Below, one piece after another: positions 1 to 7,178 of a DNA stretch of 7,418 nt (its first letter is position 1; each line of letters opens with the position of its first letter). Under the pieces are notes generated by a model. The model was not told the DNA's origin. It worked only from the letters and a program-made list of their open reading frames with translations, and made no database searches. Source of the DNA: Zavarzinia sp. (GTDB taxonomy: Bacteria > Pseudomonadota > Alphaproteobacteria > Zavarziniales > Zavarziniaceae); NCBI GenBank assembly GCA_028694545.1, contig JAQVKV010000098.1, positions 1-7,418 on the forward strand. The letters run 5' to 3'. A program made the position numbers and the translations under genes.

Positions 1-1174
1 CATAGCCAAGCCAGCCGATCGAACCGCAATAGAGGCCTCGCGGGCGCCCCTCTATCTCGGCGATCAGGCGCATGGCCTCGGGTTTCGGGGCACCGGTGAT
101 GGAGCCGCCCGGGAAGGGGGCGGCGAGAAGATCGAGGGCATCGCGCCCCGGCCGCAGTCGACCCGTGACGGCCGAGACCATGTGATGCAGCCCGGCGTAA
201 GTCTCGATCGCGCAAAGTTCCGGCACCTCGACCGTGCCGGGCACACACACGCGGGAGAGATCGTTGCGCAGCAGGTCGACGATCATGACATTCTCCGCCC
301 GGTCCTTGACGGAAGCGACCAGCAGGGCGGCGCGCGCCGCATCCTCGCCCGGGTCCTCGGCGCGGGCGATGGTGCCCTTGATCGGCCGGGCTTCGACATG
401 ATCGCCAGCGACGGCGACAAAACGCTCCGGCGAGGAGGAGACGACGGCCAGATCGGGAAAGCGCAGGCAGGCGGCAAAATCGCCCGGATTGGCGGCGCGC
501 AGGGCCGCGTGCAGGGCGAAGGGGTCGGCATCCGCCGGCCAGTCGGCCGAGAAGCCCTGGGCGATATTGGCCTGGAACAGGTCCCCCGCCAGGATCGCCT
601 CGATCACCCGGGCGACCGAACGGCGATAGGATGCCGCATCGACCTCCGCCCGCCAGGCGAGGCGCGGCGCCACGACCGGGGCGGGCGCCGGCCCCCGCAA
701 GAGGTCGAGGATCTGCGCGCGCCGCCCCGCCGGCGCATCGGGATGAAGATCGGTCGCGAGCAAGGCATCGCCCGTCTCGTGATCGAAGGCAATCAGCCAG
801 TCGTGGAGGCCGAACATCATGTCCGGGACCGGCGTTTCAGCGAAGGCGGGCTGGCGCTCGAACAGGCGCCCGGCCTCATAGGCAACAAAGCCGATCGCCC
901 CGCCCCGGAAGGGGGCGAAGGGCCCTGCCGCCGGCCGGCCCCTGTCCAGCAGTTCGCGCAACACGTCGAGCGGGGCGCCGGCCTGGGCTCGCCCCCGCCA
1001 GAAGGCGATCCCGCCCCGGACCTCGAACAGGCCGACGGGATCGGCCGCGAGATAAGAATGGCGCCCGCGCCGGGGATGGCGCAAGGCACTGTCGAGAAAG
1101 GCGAAGCCGGGCAGCCCCTCCAGCCGCGCGGCCGCCGTCATCGAATCGAAGGGTCCGAGGGGTGTGATCGCCAT
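1..1174 (-). CDS. pabB: Aminodeoxychorismate synthase component I (partial, C-terminus beyond window)
   Basis: Reading the minus strand from the ATG at 1174 gives 391 uninterrupted residues that run off the left edge. The protein aminates chorismate to 4-amino-4-deoxychorismate, the PABA branch of folate synthesis, usually with a PabA glutaminase partner in the cytoplasm. The chorismate-binding core is clear: PIKGT at residues 264-268, DLLRNDL at 300-306 and PGGSITGAPK at 355-364. The lysine in PIKGT (K266, equivalent to E. coli K274) is diagnostic of PabB; anthranilate synthase TrpE has alanine there. The N-terminal half (GAIGFVAYEAGRLFE near residue 100) is typical of the family. The start has AAGGGG only 2 nt upstream, which is close; an in-frame TTG lies 15 nt further upstream, so the start is not certain. 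The gene follows the small exported-protein gene by 46 bp on the same strand and may share its transcript. No PabA is visible. A C-terminal fusion to PabC, seen in some relatives, cannot be judged here. Confidence 0.95.
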   Translation of the reverse strand, partial: MAITPLGPFDSMTAAARLEGLPGFAFLDSALRHPRRGRHSYLAADPVGLFEVRGGIAFWRGRAQAGAPLDVLRELLDRGRPAAGPFAPFRGGAIGFVAYEAGRLFERQPAFAETPVPDMMFGLHDWLIAFDHETGDALLATDLHPDAPAGRRAQILDLLRGPAPAPVVAPRLAWRAEVDAASYRRSVARVIEAILAGDLFQANIAQGFSADWPADADPFALHAALRAANPGDFAACLRFPDLAVVSSSPERFVAVAGDHVEARPIKGTIARAEDPGEDAARAALLVASVKDRAENVMIVDLLRNDLSRVCVPGTVEVPELCAIETYAGLHHMVSAVTGRLRPGRDALDLLAAPFPGGSITGAPKPEAMRLIAEIEGRPRGLYCGSIGWLGY

Positions 1175-1220
1175 GTCCCCTTGTGGCAAGGGCCGGCGCG
1201 GGGGAAAAGCCCTTATCGGT

Positions 1221-1772
1221 TCAGAGACAGCCTTCGACGAAATACATGGCCTCGCCGCCCGCGTGAATTTCGGTCACATGCAGACGGGCGGGGTCATCCA
1301 TCGAGGCCCCTTCCTCCGCCGTGGTGACATAGCGGATGCCGCGCCCCTTCGCCGCGTCCCAGAAGATCAGGTCATGGCCATCGGAATATTCGGCCGGCCG
1401 GATCTCGAGCACGCCGCCATAGGCCGCGATCACCGCCGCCTCGGTGCTGCCGAGCGTGATGCCCCTGTCGGTCTCGCTCGCAAGCGGCCCGCGATAGACC
1501 GAAACCCGGGTGATATGGCCGTTCTCCACCATGAAGCTGATGCCCTCGCCCACCATCGCGGGGGCTTCGAGGTGGTGGCAGGCGGGGTCGACCTCGCCAT
1601 CCTCGGCATCGCTCGGCACAAGCTTCATGCCAAGCGCCGCGGCGGCCTGTGCCCCGGTCATGCCGATCTTCACCGGGCCATAGCCCTGCGGCGAGATCAC
1701 CCATTCCCCGGCGAAAGCAGCAGCCCCGCCGAAGAGCCAGGCGCAGAGCGCCACAATGACGGCCGATTTCAT
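1221..1772 (-). CDS. Exported protein of unknown function with two similar GxT...A..G motifs
   Basis: The 183-residue product begins with a typical Sec signal peptide: MK, a hydrophobic stretch to about residue 20, and a likely cleavage after AAAFA (residue 21), leaving about 162 residues in the periplasm. There is no lipobox and no other membrane segment. I do not recognise a characterised family. Two segments resemble each other: GPVKIGMTGAQAAAALG (about 32-48) and RGITLGSTEAAVIAAYG (about 103-119), a pattern common in small secreted proteins of proteobacteria. After signal removal only two cysteines remain, C65 and C182 (second-last residue), which could form a disulfide. The start is well supported: GGAGG lies 8 nt before the ATG. 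The gene is divergent from dcd and 46 bp upstream of pabB; nothing links it to folate synthesis beyond proximity. Confidence 0.82.
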   Translation of the reverse strand: MKSAVIVALCAWLFGGAAAFAGEWVISPQGYGPVKIGMTGAQAAAALGMKLVPSDAEDGEVDPACHHLEAPAMVGEGISFMVENGHITRVSVYRGPLASETDRGITLGSTEAAVIAAYGGVLEIRPAEYSDGHDLIFWDAAKGRGIRYVTTAEEGASMDDPARLHVTEIHAGGEAMYFVEGCL

Positions 1773-1798
1773 CCGATAATCCTCCGACGCCGAAACAC

Positions 1799-1815
1799 GG
1801 GGCCATCCTAGCCCC
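1799..1815 (-). other. Small inverted repeat in leader of the exported-protein gene
   Basis: GGGGC (1799-1803) and GCCCC (1811-1815) form a perfect 5-bp stem with a 7-nt loop, 26 bp upstream of the start codon at 1772 and just upstream of its ribosome binding site (GGAGG, complement of 1781-1785). On the minus strand no T-run follows, so it is not a terminator for either side. In sequence this GC-rich it may be chance. Confidence 0.25.
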
Positions 1816-1885
1816 CTCCCGCCCCCTTGCCTGTGAAAGCCGTCACCCCAGCGCCGCGCCCATGGCCCCCTGCCCTCTTCACTGG

Positions 1886-1914
1886 TTCCAAAACGAGGGA
1901 AAAGGCACTAGATA
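1886..1914 (+). promoter_or_regulatory. Weak candidate promoter for the dcd-murA operon
   Basis: TTCCAA (1886-1891) and TAGATA (1909-1914) are separated by 17 bp and lie about 40 bp before the dcd start. Each box matches only about three of six sigma-70 consensus bases, so the call rests mainly on position in the divergent intergenic region, correct spacing and the locally A-rich sequence. A start site near 1920 would put the hairpin at 1916-1939 at the very 5' end of the mRNA. Confidence 0.22.
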
Positions 1915-1915
1915 A

Positions 1916-1939
1916 GCGGTCTGAAATCCGCAAGACCGC
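1916..1939 (+). promoter_or_regulatory. Hairpin in the dcd 5' leader with an alternative pairing
   Basis: GCGGTCT (1916-1922) and AGACCGC (1933-1939) are perfect reverse complements, giving a 7-bp stem with a 10-nt loop that ends 14 nt before the dcd ATG. The same 5' arm can instead pair its GCGG (1916-1919) with CCGC (1928-1931), so two mutually exclusive folds exist. No T-run follows, so it is not a terminator. It could influence ribosome access to the weak dcd binding site or act as a DNA operator; neither role is shown by sequence alone. Confidence 0.4.
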
Positions 1940-1953
1940 CCTGAAAGACCCTC

Positions 1954-2508
1954 ATGTCCATCCTGTCCGACATCGCGATCCGCCAGCTCGTGCGCGAGCA
2001 GAAAATGATCGAGCCCTTCGTCGAGGGCCAGAAACGGGCGGGTGTCATCTCCTACGGGCTGTCGTCCTACGGCTATGACGCGCGGGTGGCGGACGAATTC
2101 AAGATCTTCACCAACGTGAATTCGGCGGTGGTCGATCCCAAGGATTTCTCGGACCAGAGCTTCGTCGATCGCAAGACCGACTGCTGCGTGATCCCGCCCA
2201 ACTCCTTCGCGCTGGCCCGCACGGTCGAATATTTCCGCATCCCGCGCGACGTGCTGGTGATCTGCCTCGGCAAGAGCACCTATGCCCGCTGCGGCATCAT
2301 CGTGAACGTGACGCCGCTGGAACCCGAATGGGAAGGCCATGTCACGCTGGAATTCTCCAATACGACTCCCCTGCCGGCGAGGATCTATGCCAACGAAGGT
2401 GCCTGTCAGTTCCTGTTCCTGAAGGGCGACCAGCCCTGCGAGGTCTCCTATGGTGACCGGGCGGGAAAATACATGGGCCAGGTTGGCGTCACCCTGCCCC
2501 GGCTGTGA
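1954..2508 (+). CDS. dcd: dCTP deaminase
   Basis: The 184-residue protein deaminates dCTP to dUTP, feeding dUTPase and thymidylate synthesis in the cytoplasm; the family forms homotrimers. Key landmarks are present: the nucleotide-binding segment GKSTYARCG (residues 106-114, matching E. coli GRSSLARLG), the catalytic glutamate E133 in HVTLEFSN (E. coli E138), and the C-terminal GKYMGQVG (171-178), matching the K-Y-Q elements of the mobile tail that closes over the triphosphate. Length fits the shorter form common in Alphaproteobacteria. It could in principle be bifunctional (dCTP deaminase/dUTPase), but nothing seen here requires that. The start is the first sensible ATG; the binding site is weak (GAAAGA about 5 nt upstream). 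It heads the plus-strand run of genes, with murA 18 bp downstream, and a hairpin occupies its leader. Confidence 0.96.
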   Translation: MSILSDIAIRQLVREQKMIEPFVEGQKRAGVISYGLSSYGYDARVADEFKIFTNVNSAVVDPKDFSDQSFVDRKTDCCVIPPNSFALARTVEYFRIPRDVLVICLGKSTYARCGIIVNVTPLEPEWEGHVTLEFSNTTPLPARIYANEGACQFLFLKGDQPCEVSYGDRAGKYMGQVGVTLPRL

Positions 2509-2526
2509 TTTGAAGCGAGACTGAAC

Positions 2527-3786
2527 GTGCAGCGCATCGTCATCCGCGGCGGCGGCGAACTCCACGGCGAAATCCCGATCTCGGGCGCCAAGAACGCGGC
2601 CCTGCCCCTCGTCGCGGCCGGCCTGCTGACCTCCGGGACCCTGATCCTCGACAATCTGCCGGAACTGGCGGACGTCGGCTTCATGCTGGGCCTCGTCGAA
2701 CAGCATGGCGCCGAGATCGCGCGCGGCCCCCGTCATGTCGAGATCACGGCCGCCACCATCTCGAACACCACGGCGCCCTACGACATCGTGCGCAAGATGC
2801 GGGCGAGCGTGCTCGTGCTCGGCCCCCTGGTCGCCCGCATGGGCGAAGCCAGGGTCTCGCTGCCCGGCGGCTGCGCCATCGGCACCCGTCCCGTCGACCT
2901 GCACCTCAAGGGGCTGGAAGCCATGGGCGCGGTCATCGAACTCGCCGACGGCTACGTTCATGCGACGGCCCCCAAGGGCCTGAAGGGCGCCACCATTCGC
3001 TTTCCCTTCGTCTCGGTTGGTGCGACCGAGAACCTGCTCATGGCGGCCACGCTGGCGGACGGCGAGACCGTCCTGGACAATGCCGCCCGCGAGCCCGAGA
3101 TCACCGATCTCGCCCTGTGCCTGAAGGCGATGGGCGCAGATATCGAGGGGATCGGCAGCGAGCGTCTGGTGATCAAGGGCCAGGCGGCGCTGCATGGTGC
3201 CCGCTATTCCATCCTGCCCGACCGGATCGAGACCGGGACCTACGCCATGGCGGTCGGTGTCGCCGGCGGCCGGGTCGAACTTGTGGGCGCCCGGCCCGAT
3301 ACGCTCGAGGACGTCATCGACGTGCTGAACCGCTGCGGCGTCGAGGTAACGCCCACGGAACGTGGCATGGCGGTAAAGCGCAACGGCCACCGCGTGGTCG
3401 GCGTCGACGTCATGACCCAGCCCTATCCCGGCTTTCCGACCGACCTTCAGGCCCAGCTCATGGTCCTGATGGCGACGGCGGAAGGGGCGGCCATGATCAC
3501 CGAGACGATCTTCGAGAACCGCTTCATGCATGTGCCGGAACTGGCGCGCATGGGTGCCAATGTCACGGTGCACGGGGCCTCCGCCCTGGTGCGCGGCGTG
3601 CCCCGTCTGAAGGGCGCGCCCGTCATGGCGACCGATCTTCGCGCCTCTGTCGGGCTCGTGCTCGCCGGCCTCGCCGCCGAGGGCGAGACGGTCGTGCACC
3701 GCATCTATCACCTTGATCGCGGCTATGAGCGGGTCGAGGAGAAGCTGGGCGCCGTCGGCGCGCAGATCCGGCGCGTGGCCGAGTGA
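2527..3786 (+). CDS. murA: UDP-N-acetylglucosamine 1-carboxyvinyltransferase (MurA)
   Basis: The 419-residue enzyme transfers enolpyruvate from PEP to UDP-N-acetylglucosamine, the first committed step of peptidoglycan synthesis. All family landmarks are visible: K22-N23 in SGAKNAALP, the catalytic loop [13 protein letters not shown] with C116 (the residue alkylated by fosfomycin in sensitive enzymes) and R121, D306 in [11 protein letters not shown], and R398 in DRGYER near the C-terminus. Having cysteine rather than aspartate in the loop predicts fosfomycin sensitivity at the target level. Length matches E. coli MurA. Translation appears to start at GTG (2527) because homologues begin with this MxRIxIxGG pattern; the binding site is weak (GAGA about 9 nt upstream), suggesting partial dependence on translation of dcd, which ends 18 bp earlier. 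The DUF2948 gene starts 1 nt after its stop. Confidence 0.97.
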   Translation: MQRIVIRGGGELHGEIPISGAKNAALPLVAAGLLTSGTLILDNLPELADVGFMLGLVEQHGAEIARGPRHVEITAATISNTTAPYDIVRKMRASVLVLGPLVARMGEARVSLPGGCAIGTRPVDLHLKGLEAMGAVIELADGYVHATAPKGLKGATIRFPFVSVGATENLLMAATLADGETVLDNAAREPEITDLALCLKAMGADIEGIGSERLVIKGQAALHGARYSILPDRIETGTYAMAVGVAGGRVELVGARPDTLEDVIDVLNRCGVEVTPTERGMAVKRNGHRVVGVDVMTQPYPGFPTDLQAQLMVLMATAEGAAMITETIFENRFMHVPELARMGANVTVHGASALVRGVPRLKGAPVMATDLRASVGLVLAGLAAEGETVVHRIYHLDRGYERVEEKLGAVGAQIRRVAE

Positions 3787-3787
3787 C

Positions 3788-4231
3788 ATGACGACGCCCC
3801 GCCTCTACCTCGGCTTCGCGGACGCGGATGATCTTGCGGTCGTCTCCGCCCTGCTGCAGGACGCGGTGGTCAAGACGGCGGATCTGATCTATCTCGGCAC
3901 CGCGAAGCGCTTCGCCCTTGTCGCCAACCGTTTCTGCTGGGACATGGACGAGACGGGCAAGGCGTTCCGCCGGCGCTGTGGCGTGCATTTCGATACGGTC
4001 CGCACGGTGCGAACCAGAGGGATCGACCGCAACGCGGTCGAACAGGTGCTCGACCTCCTCGCCATCGAGGCGCAGGAGAGCGGGGAAGGTGTCTCGATCG
4101 ACCTCGTCTTCGCTGGCGACGCCGTGATCCGCCTCGAGGCGGAAGCGGTCGACGGCGGGATGAAGGACCTGACCGAGCCGTGGCCGACGCGACGCGCGCC
4201 GAGTCACGAAGTTGACGGGGAAACCGCCTGA
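3788..4231 (+). CDS. DUF2948 family protein
   Basis: The 147-residue cytoplasmic protein has no signal peptide or membrane segment. It matches the DUF2948 family by its pattern: an N-terminal [25 protein letters not shown] (about residues 12-36), then a [13 protein letters not shown] stretch and an [12 protein letters not shown] segment near 115-126. The family is conserved in Alphaproteobacteria next to murA and hisD; no biochemical function is established that I know of. The frame is open 25 codons further upstream inside murA, but the ATG at 3788 is chosen because it sits 1 nt after the murA stop (TGACATG) and the family begins just before the DADDL block. Its own stop overlaps the hisG start by 1 nt (TGATG), so it is likely translationally coupled on both sides. 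The last about 20 residues ([19 protein letters not shown]) look disordered and species-specific. Confidence 0.88.
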   Translation: MTTPRLYLGFADADDLAVVSALLQDAVVKTADLIYLGTAKRFALVANRFCWDMDETGKAFRRRCGVHFDTVRTVRTRGIDRNAVEQVLDLLAIEAQESGEGVSIDLVFAGDAVIRLEAEAVDGGMKDLTEPWPTRRAPSHEVDGETA

Positions 4232-4902
4232 TGGTGACCAGATCGCCCAATGAAGGGCTTGTGCTCGCCCTGCCCAAGGGGCGCATCCTGAAAGAGTTGA
4301 GGCCCATCCTGGACAAGGTGGGTCTGAGTCCGGAGCCCGATTTCGACAACGAGAAATCGCGTGCCCTGAAATTCCGGACCGCCCATCCGGGCGTGTCCCT
4401 GATCCGCGTGCGCGCCTTCGATGTCGCCACCTTCGTCGCCTTCGGCGCCGCCCACCTCGGGGTTGCCGGCAACGACGTGTTGATGGAATTCGACTATCCC
4501 GAGATCTACGCCCCGCTCGACCTGAACATCGGCCATTGCCGACTGTCGGTCGCGGAGCCCGTCGAGATCGCGGGAGCGGACGATCCGACCCGCTGGAGCC
4601 ACGTCCGCGTCGCCACCAAGTATCCGCATATCACCCGGCGTCATTTCGCCGCGCGCGGCGTGCAGGCCGAATGCATCAAGCTGAACGGCGCCATGGAACT
4701 GGCGCCAACCCTCGGCCTGTGCCGCCGCATCGTCGACCTGGTCTCGACCGGGGATACGCTGCGCGCCAACGGTCTGGTCGAGGTCGAGAAGATCGCCGAG
4801 ATCTCGTCGCGCCTCGTCGTCAACCGCGCCTCCTTCAAGACCCGGGTCGAGGAGATCGGGGGCTGGATCGATGCTTTCAGGGGGGCCGTCGATGCCGCTT
4901 GA
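4231..4902 (+). CDS. hisG: ATP phosphoribosyltransferase, short form
   Basis: This 223-residue protein catalyses the first step of histidine synthesis, joining ATP and PRPP to give phosphoribosyl-ATP. It starts with the canonical LALPKGRIL (12-20), has GVAGNDVL (77-84), and contains the family signature from E156 to L177 ending in [10 protein letters not shown], the PRPP-binding loop. The length is that of the short form (HisGs), which lacks the C-terminal regulatory ACT-like domain of the long form (about 290-300 residues). Short-form enzymes normally need the HisZ regulatory subunit, which is not in this window. The start overlaps the DUF2948 stop by 1 nt and the end overlaps hisD by 11 nt, so it is part of a tightly coupled run. 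Confidence 0.96.
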   Translation: MVTRSPNEGLVLALPKGRILKELRPILDKVGLSPEPDFDNEKSRALKFRTAHPGVSLIRVRAFDVATFVAFGAAHLGVAGNDVLMEFDYPEIYAPLDLNIGHCRLSVAEPVEIAGADDPTRWSHVRVATKYPHITRRHFAARGVQAECIKLNGAMELAPTLGLCRRIVDLVSTGDTLRANGLVEVEKIAEISSRLVVNRASFKTRVEEIGGWIDAFRGAVDAA

Positions 4903-6193
4903 CCTGAATACCTGCTCGCCCGATTTCGCGCTGCAATTCGAATCCCTGCTCTCGGCCAAGCGCGAGATGTCGGAGGATGTGGACGCAACCGTCGCCGCCA
5001 TCGTCGCCGACGTGAAGGCGCGGGGCGACGATGCCCTGCTCGACTACACCAACCGCTTCGACCGCGTCGCCTTCGACCGGATCGAGGATCTGCGCCTCGG
5101 CCCCCAGGAAATCGACGAGGCGGTCGCCCAGGTGGATGCGGAATTGCTGGCCGCCATCGATCTCGCCGCGACGCGGATCGAGAGTTTCCACGCCCGCCAG
5201 ATGCCGATGGACGACCATTACACCGATGCCGCCGGCGTGCGCCTCGGCCTGCGCTGGACCTCGGTCTCGGCCGCCGGGCTCTATGTCCCGGGCGGGACCG
5301 CCGCCTATCCCTCCTCCGTGCTGATGAACGCGCTGCCGGCCAAGGTCGCGGGCGTACCCCGTATCGTCATGGTGGTGCCGACGCCGGAAGGAGTGATCAA
5401 CCCGGCCGTGATGGCGGCGGCGAAGCGCGCCGGCGTCACCGACATCTGGCGTGTCGGCGGGGCCCAGGCCGTCGCCGCGCTTGCGCATGGCACGCGCTCG
5501 ATCGCGCCGGTGGACAAGATCGTCGGCCCCGGCAATGCCTATGTCGCCGCCGCCAAGCGCCAGGTCTTCGGCCTGGTCGGCATCGATTCGATCGCGGGCC
5601 CGAGCGAGATCCTGGTGGTCGCCGACGGCGCCAACGATCCGTCGTGGATCGCCGCCGACCTGCTGTCCCAGGCCGAGCACGACGAGAGCGCGCAATCGAT
5701 CCTGCTGACCGACGATTCTGCCTTCGCCGATGCCGTGCTGGCCGCGATCGAGGTCCATCTCGAACGCCTGCCCCGCGCCGCGACCGCGCGGAAGAGCTGG
5801 GACCAGCATGGTGCCGTCATCCGCCTGCGCGGGCTGGAAGAAGCGCCGGCACTGGTCGACGCGGTCGCCCCCGAGCACCTGGAACTCGCCCTCGAGGATC
5901 CGGACGCCTTCGCCGCCAAGGTGCGGAACGCCGGCGCCATCTTCCTTGGCCGCCACACGCCGGAGGCGATCGGCGATTACGTCGCCGGACCGAACCACGT
6001 GCTGCCGACGGCGCGCACCGCGCGCTTCTCGTCCGGGCTTTCGGTCTTCGACTTCCTGAAGCGCACCACGCTCGTTGGCTGTGACGCGGATTCGGTGCGG
6101 GCCATCGGCCCCGCCGCGGTCACGCTGGCGCGGGCCGAAGGGCTGGACGCCCATGCGCTTTCCGTCGCCGTGAGGCTTGGCGCCGCCAACTGA
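4892..6193 (+). CDS. hisD: Histidinol dehydrogenase
   Basis: The 433-residue enzyme performs the last two oxidations of histidine synthesis, L-histidinol to L-histidine, using NAD and one zinc per subunit. Zinc ligands expected from E. coli (Q259, H262, D360, H419) correspond to Q260 and H263 in [10 protein letters not shown]362 in [11 protein letters not shown], and H421 in GLDAHALSV. The catalytic Glu-His pair is E328-H329 in [10 protein letters not shown]. The family signature [16 protein letters not shown] is also present. The frame is open seven codons further upstream at 4871, but the ATG at 4892 is preferred because AGGGGGG lies about 7 nt upstream and the length then fits the family. 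It overlaps the end of hisG by 11 nt; the UPF0262 gene follows after 14 bp. Confidence 0.97.
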   Translation: MPLDLNTCSPDFALQFESLLSAKREMSEDVDATVAAIVADVKARGDDALLDYTNRFDRVAFDRIEDLRLGPQEIDEAVAQVDAELLAAIDLAATRIESFHARQMPMDDHYTDAAGVRLGLRWTSVSAAGLYVPGGTAAYPSSVLMNALPAKVAGVPRIVMVVPTPEGVINPAVMAAAKRAGVTDIWRVGGAQAVAALAHGTRSIAPVDKIVGPGNAYVAAAKRQVFGLVGIDSIAGPSEILVVADGANDPSWIAADLLSQAEHDESAQSILLTDDSAFADAVLAAIEVHLERLPRAATARKSWDQHGAVIRLRGLEEAPALVDAVAPEHLELALEDPDAFAAKVRNAGAIFLGRHTPEAIGDYVAGPNHVLPTARTARFSSGLSVFDFLKRTTLVGCDADSVRAIGPAAVTLARAEGLDAHALSVAVRLGAAN

Positions 6194-6207
6194 GGAAAGG
6201 GCCGCCC

Positions 6208-6684
6208 ATGGCCGAGGGAACGCGGAAACTGGTGGGCGTCACGCTCGACGAAGGCTCGGTCGCCAAGCGCAGCCCCGATGTCGAGCACGAGCGCAAGGTC
6301 GCGATCTTCGACCTGCTTGACGAGAACCATTTCTCCCCGATCGGCGACCACGACGGGCCCTATCACCTCCATCTCTCGATCGCCGAGACCCGCCTCGTCT
6401 TCGATATCTGGGACGCGGAGAAACGCCCGCTCGGCAAGATCATCCTGGCGATGTCGCCGTTTCGCGCCCTGATCCGCGATTATCTCGCGGTCTGCACCTC
6501 CTATTACGCCGCGATCAAGAGCGCCTCGCCCCAGAAGATCGAGGCGATCGACATGGGCCGGCGCGGTTTGCACAACCAGGGCTCGGAACTGCTGATGGAA
6601 CGGCTGAAAGGCAAGATCGAGGTGGATTTCGACACCGCGCGACGGCTCTTCACCCTGATCTGCGTCCTGTTCATGAAGGGCTGA
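6208..6684 (+). CDS. UPF0262 family protein
   Basis: The 158-residue soluble protein belongs to UPF0262, an uncharacterised family found in Alphaproteobacteria. Family hallmarks are the [17 protein letters not shown] block (about 24-40), GPYHLHLSI, an [26 protein letters not shown] helix-rich centre (about 83-108), [19 protein letters not shown] (112-130) and the C-terminal [16 protein letters not shown]. It has no signal peptide and no recognisable catalytic motif. The start has GAGGAAAGG about 8 nt upstream, overlapping the hisD stop. It lies 14 bp after hisD and 8 bp before the phosphatase gene, the usual neighbourhood for this family, which suggests a functional link to one of them but does not reveal which. 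Confidence 0.92.
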   Translation: MAEGTRKLVGVTLDEGSVAKRSPDVEHERKVAIFDLLDENHFSPIGDHDGPYHLHLSIAETRLVFDIWDAEKRPLGKIILAMSPFRALIRDYLAVCTSYYAAIKSASPQKIEAIDMGRRGLHNQGSELLMERLKGKIEVDFDTARRLFTLICVLFMKG

Positions 6685-6692
6685 ACCGCACC

Positions 6693-7148
6693 GTGGTCGG
6701 CTTCGGAAGCGATCTGCCGGGGGCGGTGCTGTTCTGCTGCACGCAGAACGCCATCCGTTCGCCGATCGCCATGGGCCTGATGCGCCATTTCTATGGCCGC
6801 GTCATCTTTGTCGATTCGGTCGGCGTGCGCGCGGGCGATCTCGACCCCTTCGCCGTCGCCGTCATGGACGAGATGGGAATCGACATTTCCCATTATCGCC
6901 CGAAGGACTTCGAGCAGCTCGAGGACACGAGTTTCGACCTCATCGTCTCGCTCAGTCCCGAGGCCCAGCACAAGGCCGTGGACCTGACCCGGACCATGGC
7001 CTGCGACGTCGAATATTGGCCGACCTTCGATCCGAGCCTCGCCCAGGGCAGCCGTGAACAGGTTCTCGATTCCTACCGTGGTGTGCGCGACCAGTTGCTG
7101 CAGCGTATCCGGGGCCGTTTTGGCGTGGTAAAAGCGCCGACCGTTTGA
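6693..7148 (+). CDS. Low-molecular-weight protein-tyrosine phosphatase / ArsC-fold protein
   Basis: The 151-residue product carries the CX5RS phosphate-binding loop of low-molecular-weight phosphatases near the N-terminus: C16-TQNAI-R22-S23. The general acid is probably D113 in YWPTFDPS. The same fold is used by thioredoxin-coupled arsenate reductases, and the loop resembles CTHNSARS of ArsC-like proteins as much as the CxGNxCRS of classic phosphatases. However, the two resolving cysteines of S. aureus-type ArsC are not both present: the only other cysteines are C15, adjacent to the nucleophile, and C104. A phosphatase acting on phosphotyrosine, phosphoarginine or a small phosphoester is therefore the safer call; the substrate is unknown. 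The GTG start at 6693 has AAGGG 12 nt upstream, within the end of UPF0262; starts a few codons downstream cannot be excluded. Confidence 0.87.
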   Translation: MVGFGSDLPGAVLFCCTQNAIRSPIAMGLMRHFYGRVIFVDSVGVRAGDLDPFAVAVMDEMGIDISHYRPKDFEQLEDTSFDLIVSLSPEAQHKAVDLTRTMACDVEYWPTFDPSLAQGSREQVLDSYRGVRDQLLQRIRGRFGVVKAPTV

Positions 7149-7165
7149 AATATTTTCTTCAAATG
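7142..7165. repeat. AT-rich inverted repeat across the phosphatase stop codon
   Basis: TTTGAA (7144-7149) and TTCAAA (7158-7163) are perfect inverted arms around an 8-nt AT-rich centre; as RNA the stem extends to 8 bp with one G-U pair (7142-7149 with 7158-7165). It contains the phosphatase stop codon (7146-7148). No T-run follows directly. The AT-rich patch stands out in this GC-rich DNA and could be a protein-binding site or an mRNA 3' stabilising hairpin. Confidence 0.35.
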
Positions 7166-7178
7166 CGCCGGAAACAAC

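Noticed and set aside
182..1327. A 381-codon open frame on the plus strand opposite pabB
   Set aside because: The minus strand encodes a clear PabB with all signature motifs across this region; the plus-strand product is low-complexity and crosses the pabB start and the neighbouring gene.
1805..1810. TAGGAT (minus strand) as a -10 box for the exported-protein gene
   Set aside because: No acceptable -35 hexamer lies 16-18 bp upstream on that strand, and the six bases sit in the loop of a small inverted repeat.
1164..1811. A 215-codon plus-strand frame opposite the small exported protein
   Set aside because: The minus-strand frame has a convincing signal peptide and a GGAGG site 8 nt from its ATG; the plus-strand frame has neither.
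1911..1953. Possible tRNA fragment or attachment site upstream of dcd
   Set aside because: The sequence has one hairpin but no acceptor stem, T-loop or CCA-like end, and no integrase or second copy is present in the window.
3713..3787. Upstream extension of the DUF2948 frame into murA
   Set aside because: The extra 25 residues lie within murA coding sequence and are not part of the family pattern; the ATG at 3788, 1 nt after the murA stop, is a better start.
1879..3789. A 636-codon open frame on the minus strand opposite dcd and murA
   Set aside because: It lies antisense to two unmistakable enzymes, its composition (rich in D, H, G, R, Q without recognisable domains) is typical of the shadow frame of GC-rich genes, and no ribosome binding site or family match is apparent.
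4871..4891. Alternative hisD start seven codons upstream
   Set aside because: The ATG at 4892 has AGGGGGG at good spacing and gives a family-typical length, while the upstream ATG has no comparable site.
4877..6154. A 425-codon open frame on the minus strand opposite hisD
   Set aside because: It is the complementary shadow of hisD, whose zinc ligands and catalytic residues are all intact on the plus strand.
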